Of a DNA stretch of 49,313 bases, positions 44,109 through 49,313 are shown piece after piece (position 1 is the first letter of the stretch; each line of letters begins with the position of its first letter). The stretch is from positions 1-49,313 of the forward strand of contig QIAA01000047.1 of assembly GCA_003224905.1 (NCBI GenBank), given 5' to 3'. A program made the translations under genes and the position numbers. Source of the stretch: Acidobacteriota bacterium (GTDB lineage: Bacteria > Acidobacteriota > Terriglobia > Terriglobales > Acidobacteriaceae). The notes under the pieces were generated by a model. It was given only the letters and a program-made list of their open reading frames with translations, had not been told where the DNA came from and made no database searches.

Positions 44109-44640
44109 GACCATGAAGTTCATCGAGCATCGCGTGGCCGAATCGCCGGTCGAACTCTGGCGCAAGAAAGTGGCCCAGGGACATGATTGTCGTCCGCTAC
44201 GCCGACGATCTTGTGCTCGGCTTTCAATACCGCACAGAGGCTGAGCGCTTCCTGCGGGATTTTCAGGAACGACTGGCCAAGTTCGGTTTGGAATTACACG
44301 TGGACAGGACACGACTGATCGAGTCCGGGCGGCTCGCCGCTCGCGACCGGGAGCAACGGGAGAGGGAAAACCAGAGACCTTCACGTTCTTGGGTTTCACC
44401 CACTTCTGTGGGCAGCGCATCAGCGACAAGGCATTCATCGTCTGGCGGATTACGGCGAAGAAGCGAATGGTCGCGAAGCTCAAAGCCATCAAGGCCGAGC
44501 TCCAGCGCCGGAGGCATCATCGTACGACCGAGGTCGGTGCATGGCTTCGCAAGGTTGTGCTGGACTACCAATACCATACAGTTCCGGGTAACTCGACTCA
44601 GTTGCGCATCTTCAGTCGTCGCGTTTGCTGATTGTGGCGG
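44109..44640 (+). pseudogene. group II intron reverse transcriptase/maturase relic
   Basis: Fragments of a group II intron-encoded protein in several frames. MKFIEHRVAE joins directly, by an internal deletion, to ELWRKKVAQGH and the catalytic MIVVRYADDLVLGFQ (Y-A-D-D box, about 44183-44230). The text continues with ERFLRDFQERLAKFGLELHV, then shifts frame to FTFLGFTHFCGQRIS and the maturase region RMVAKLKAIKAELQRRRHHR up to about 44640. No intact domain X or endonuclease and no convincing intron RNA domain V were seen. It is dead. Confidence 0.8.
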
Positions 44641-44842
44641 AGCGTGGCGATTACCAGATTGCCTCGCCGACGTTCGGTACCATGCTGCAGCGGAGCAATA
44701 TCCTCTTGCGGGGATAAGCTCCGCAAGTCGGAGTGGCCTGCGAGAATCCTTTGCTCGACCGGAAACAGCCCACTTCACTTTCTGAGTACGCACACATTCG
44801 CTTCAAGTTCTATTGACCGCGTTCTGTGAGTGTAATCGCCTT

Positions 44843-44859
44843 GTGGGTGTTGAAAAAGT
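44843..44859 (+). repeat. left terminal inverted repeat of the IS1182-like element
   Basis: GTGGGTGTTGAAAAAGT; its exact reverse complement lies at 45752-45768. Confidence 0.85.
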
Positions 44860-44957
44860 CACGTCGATTACCAGGATGAGATTCGGCAGAAGCATGTTAG
44901 AAGAAAGTGATCCTACCCATGCTCTGTTGGATTCTCATTGTCGGAGGCCTGCTGATC

Positions 44958-45688
44958 ATGATGGGGCAACACGACCGCTCCGAAGCCTTGTTCTATTACT
45001 TCCGCCTGGAAGATCAGGTTCCTGAGACCCACCTGCTGCGGCTCATCGATCAGCACATCAGTTTTGCCTTCGTGCGGGAAAAGCTGAAAGAGAGTTACAG
45101 CGAGACCGGCCGTCCTTCCATTGATCCCGAGCTTCTGCTGCGCATTCTGCTGATCGGCTATCTCTACGGCATCACCAGCGAACGGAAGCTGGTGGAGGAA
45201 CTGCGCATGCACCTGGCTTGGCGCTGGTTCACCGGTCTGGGCTTCGATCAGGAGATTCCGCATCACTCCACGTTCTCGAAAAACCGGCATGGACGGTTTC
45301 AGGAATCGAAGCTGTTCGAGGAACTGTTTGAGCAGATTGTGAAGCAGTGTGTGGAAGTGGGACTGGTGCAGGGGAAACATCTGTCGGTGGATGGCAGCTT
45401 CGTGGAGGCGAATGCGGCCAAAGAAAGCCGCATTCCACGCCAGCAGTTAGGCAACGCGCACGGGAGTTGGCGAAAACGCCAGAGTTCGCCCATGCCCAGC
45501 GACAAAGGAAGAAGGTGGAAGCCTTGTTCGCGGAGCTCAAGAATCAGATCGGACTGCGGCGCCTCCGTCTGCGGAGATTACGGTTTGTGCGGGAGCAGTT
45601 CTTCCTGGCAGCCGTGGCCCAGAACATCAAGCGACTGGTGCGCTTCCTCAGCCAACCCACAACACCGGTTCTGAGGGCCAACGCTTAG
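44958..45688 (+). pseudogene. IS1182-family transposase, internal deletion and frameshift
   Basis: The N-terminal part (ALFYYFRLEDQVPETHLLRL, SIDPELLLRILLIGYLYGIT, LAWRWFTGLGFDQEIPHHST) runs to DGSFVEANAAKESRIPRQQL near 45450 in one frame. The text then jumps to the C-terminus in another frame (ARELAKTPEFAHAQRQRKKV, then EALFAELKNQIGLRRLRLRR). A complete enzyme is about 450 residues or more, so some 200 residues including catalytic acids are missing. The gene cannot make active transposase. Confidence 0.85.
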
Positions 45689-45751
45689 CCGAACTCACGA
45701 AGAAATCGGCACGCACATACTCCCAGGCGCTAAAGACGTCCTAGCTGACGT

Positions 45752-45768
45752 ACTTTTTCAACACCCAC
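45752..45768 (-). repeat. right terminal inverted repeat of the IS1182-like element
   Basis: ACTTTTTCAACACCCAC on the plus strand, the exact complement of 44843-44859. Confidence 0.85.
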
Positions 45769-45825
45769 GCCACGCCTTGATAACACAGTTAACTTCCGAA
45801 TTGCACGTTGCTCGCCCGGCAAAGG

Positions 45826-46722
45826 TCAGGAAGCCCGCCGCCCAGGCTCTCCGCTGGCATCCCGCATGTGCTTCATGAGTAGGCGCTGTACGCGACTCTG
45901 GTAGTGGTGGCGCGAGGTTACAATCACAACTTTGCGGGTGCTATGCTTGCCTGAAATCGGAATGAACTTGCATCCCGGTTGCGGCTGCACCGCCATGGCT
46001 GGTACTGCCGATACGCCCATTCCGGCAGAGACCATGGCCAGTATCGTGGCAAACTGACCGCTTTCGAAGACTATGCTCGGCGACATGCTCAACTTGTGAC
46101 ACGCTGCGATCAGGCTGTCGCGAAAGCAGTGGCCCTCCTTTAACAGCAGAAAGGGTTCGCGGTTCAGTTCTGCCAGACTGATGAAAGCGCGTGATGCAAG
46201 GCGATGTTTCTCCGGAAGGACTGCATAGAACTTCTCCTCGAATAGCTCCACGCTGGCGAGCTCACTTCCGGCAATCGGTAGCGCCGCAACTGCTATGTCA
46301 ATCGTTCCCTCGTGCAAGCGCAGCAGCAGGGCAGGCGTGATGTCTTCGATAATCTTGATCGTTATGAGTGGATGCCGCACCGTGAAGTCATTCAGCAAGC
46401 CGGGGAGCAGATAGGCAGCGATCGTCGGAATGATACCGACGACGACCTCACCCTTTTCGTTGCCGGACATGTCGCGAAGCTCGGTCTTGGCCTCCTCCAA
46501 CTCGCGGAGGATGCGTTCCGCTTTCGGCAGGAAGGCCTTGCCGAACACTGTCAGCTTGGCAAAGCGGGGCAGACGATCGAAGAGCCGCGCGCCCAGCTCC
46601 GCTTCGAGCTTCAGGATCTGTTGCGAGAGAGATGGCTGTGCGACGTGTTCTACCTCAGAAGCGCGGGTAAACGTCCCGTGCCGGGCGACTGCGCAGAAAT
46701 ACCGCAACTGGTGAACTTCCAT
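45826..46722 (-). CDS. oxyR: OxyR-type LysR peroxide-sensing regulator
   Basis: 298 residues from the ATG giving the standard LysR opening MEVHQLRYFCAVARHGTFTR; the upstream part of the frame is not family-like. The winged helix-turn-helix (SLSQQILKLEAELGARLFDR) is followed by the effector domain. The redox pair of OxyR is conserved exactly: GHCFRDSLIAACHK places cysteines at 199 and 208, the same numbers as in the E. coli protein. Hydrogen peroxide should form the disulfide and turn on target genes. It is divergent from katG with 94 bases between, where a palindromic operator lies. Activation of katG and self-control are expected. Confidence 0.92.
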   Translation of the reverse strand: MEVHQLRYFCAVARHGTFTRASEVEHVAQPSLSQQILKLEAELGARLFDRLPRFAKLTVFGKAFLPKAERILRELEEAKTELRDMSGNEKGEVVVGIIPTIAAYLLPGLLNDFTVRHPLITIKIIEDITPALLLRLHEGTIDIAVAALPIAGSELASVELFEEKFYAVLPEKHRLASRAFISLAELNREPFLLLKEGHCFRDSLIAACHKLSMSPSIVFESGQFATILAMVSAGMGVSAVPAMAVQPQPGCKFIPISGKHSTRKVVIVTSRHHYQSRVQRLLMKHMRDASGEPGRRAS

Positions 46723-46744
46723 TGGACCCCGCCGAAACCAATAA

Positions 46745-49090
<2,346 letters not shown>

Positions 49091-49313
49091 TACCAGTGTT
49101 ATGAATCGGAGGTGCGTGCGTTACGGTTGGCGCGTACACTTCCCTCGCCCTACGCCTATTGAGTATCACATAATATAGTTACAGAGGAAACAGCTCCGCC
49201 TGCTGCCAAAAGGCGCAGACCAGCATGGGTCGGCGGCGCATCCGTCGTAATGCTCGGCGAGCGTGATAACTGAGTTCTCCGTAGCTGTCGGGACAGAAGT
49301 TTGGCAGCTCATG
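49091..49313. other. sequence after katG, no gene seen
   Basis: No clear terminator and no gene start is visible in the last 223 bases; a GGAGG at 49109-49113 is not followed by a usable frame. Confidence 0.4.

Larger units (their letters stand above)
44843..45768. mobile_element. IS1182-like insertion sequence, internally deleted
   Basis: A 926-bp element bounded by 17-base identical terminal inverted repeats (44843-44859 and 45752-45768), enclosing a broken IS1182-type transposase. The repeats continue imperfectly as ACGTC. Flanking bases CCTT and GCCA do not match, so no target duplication is visible. It is non-autonomous but could be moved by a related transposase. Confidence 0.8.

Overview
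The window looks like a chromosomal segment of a soil-type Acidobacteriota. The pointers are the tail of an Oar-like TonB-dependent receptor, several short zinc-ribbon proteins of the kind scattered through acidobacterial genomes, two RND efflux pumps with lipoprotein outer-membrane factors, and many integrase and transposase relics. This assignment rests on protein resemblance alone; no rRNA, tRNA or CRISPR was seen. Many reading frames are broken by single-base shifts, internal deletions or truncation. The region is therefore either a decaying accessory zone or a draft sequence with indel errors, and each call says which reading fits better.

Layout. 0.3-3.6 kb (minus strand): a compact operon of a small YxxP-motif protein, an HPr-kinase-like P-loop protein, a PqqD-domain protein whose C-terminus carries a twin-arginine-like signal and a six-cysteine knottin-like tail, a nucleotidyltransferase-family protein and a small secreted protein. 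This resembles a peptide-maturation (RiPP-like) cluster lacking the usual protease, cyclase or radical-SAM enzyme, and is the most novel system here. 4.1-6.4 kb: a WecA/TagO-type phosphoglycosyl transferase with an extra C-terminal domain, and a heme-NO-binding (H-NOX) protein. 6.6-16 kb: accessory zone with decayed MFS, beta-lactamase-fold and FAD-enzyme genes, two related DDE integrases (one frameshifted, one intact), a family of small zinc-ribbon or coiled-coil proteins, a perfect 40-bp palindrome and a decapitated TonB-dependent receptor.

16.4-25.1 kb: ctaG-ctaB (cytochrome oxidase assembly and heme O synthesis), a FUSC-like membrane protein, a truncated MarC, then RND pump 1 (adaptor frameshifted, permease and outer-membrane factor intact). 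25-33.3 kb: a frameshifted Lys-rich protein, TetR, NmrA, flavoprotein, TPR and SDR remnants, and intact SRPBCC, glyoxalase-fold, zinc alcohol dehydrogenase and ABC exporter genes.

33.4-44.1 kb: an apparent sigma-54 regulon. A GAF-GAF-AAA+ enhancer-binding protein lies between an outer-membrane beta-barrel gene (minus strand) and an operon of a STAS protein, a sigma-70-like protein and RND pump 2. Both flanking transcription units have a TGGC-N7-TTGC (-24/-12) promoter, with TGTCGA/TCGACA inverted repeats about 100-130 bp upstream. 44.1-45.8 kb: a group II intron reverse-transcriptase relic and an internally deleted IS1182-like element with matching terminal inverted repeats. 45.8-49.1 kb: divergent oxyR and katG around a palindromic operator, a peroxide-defence module.
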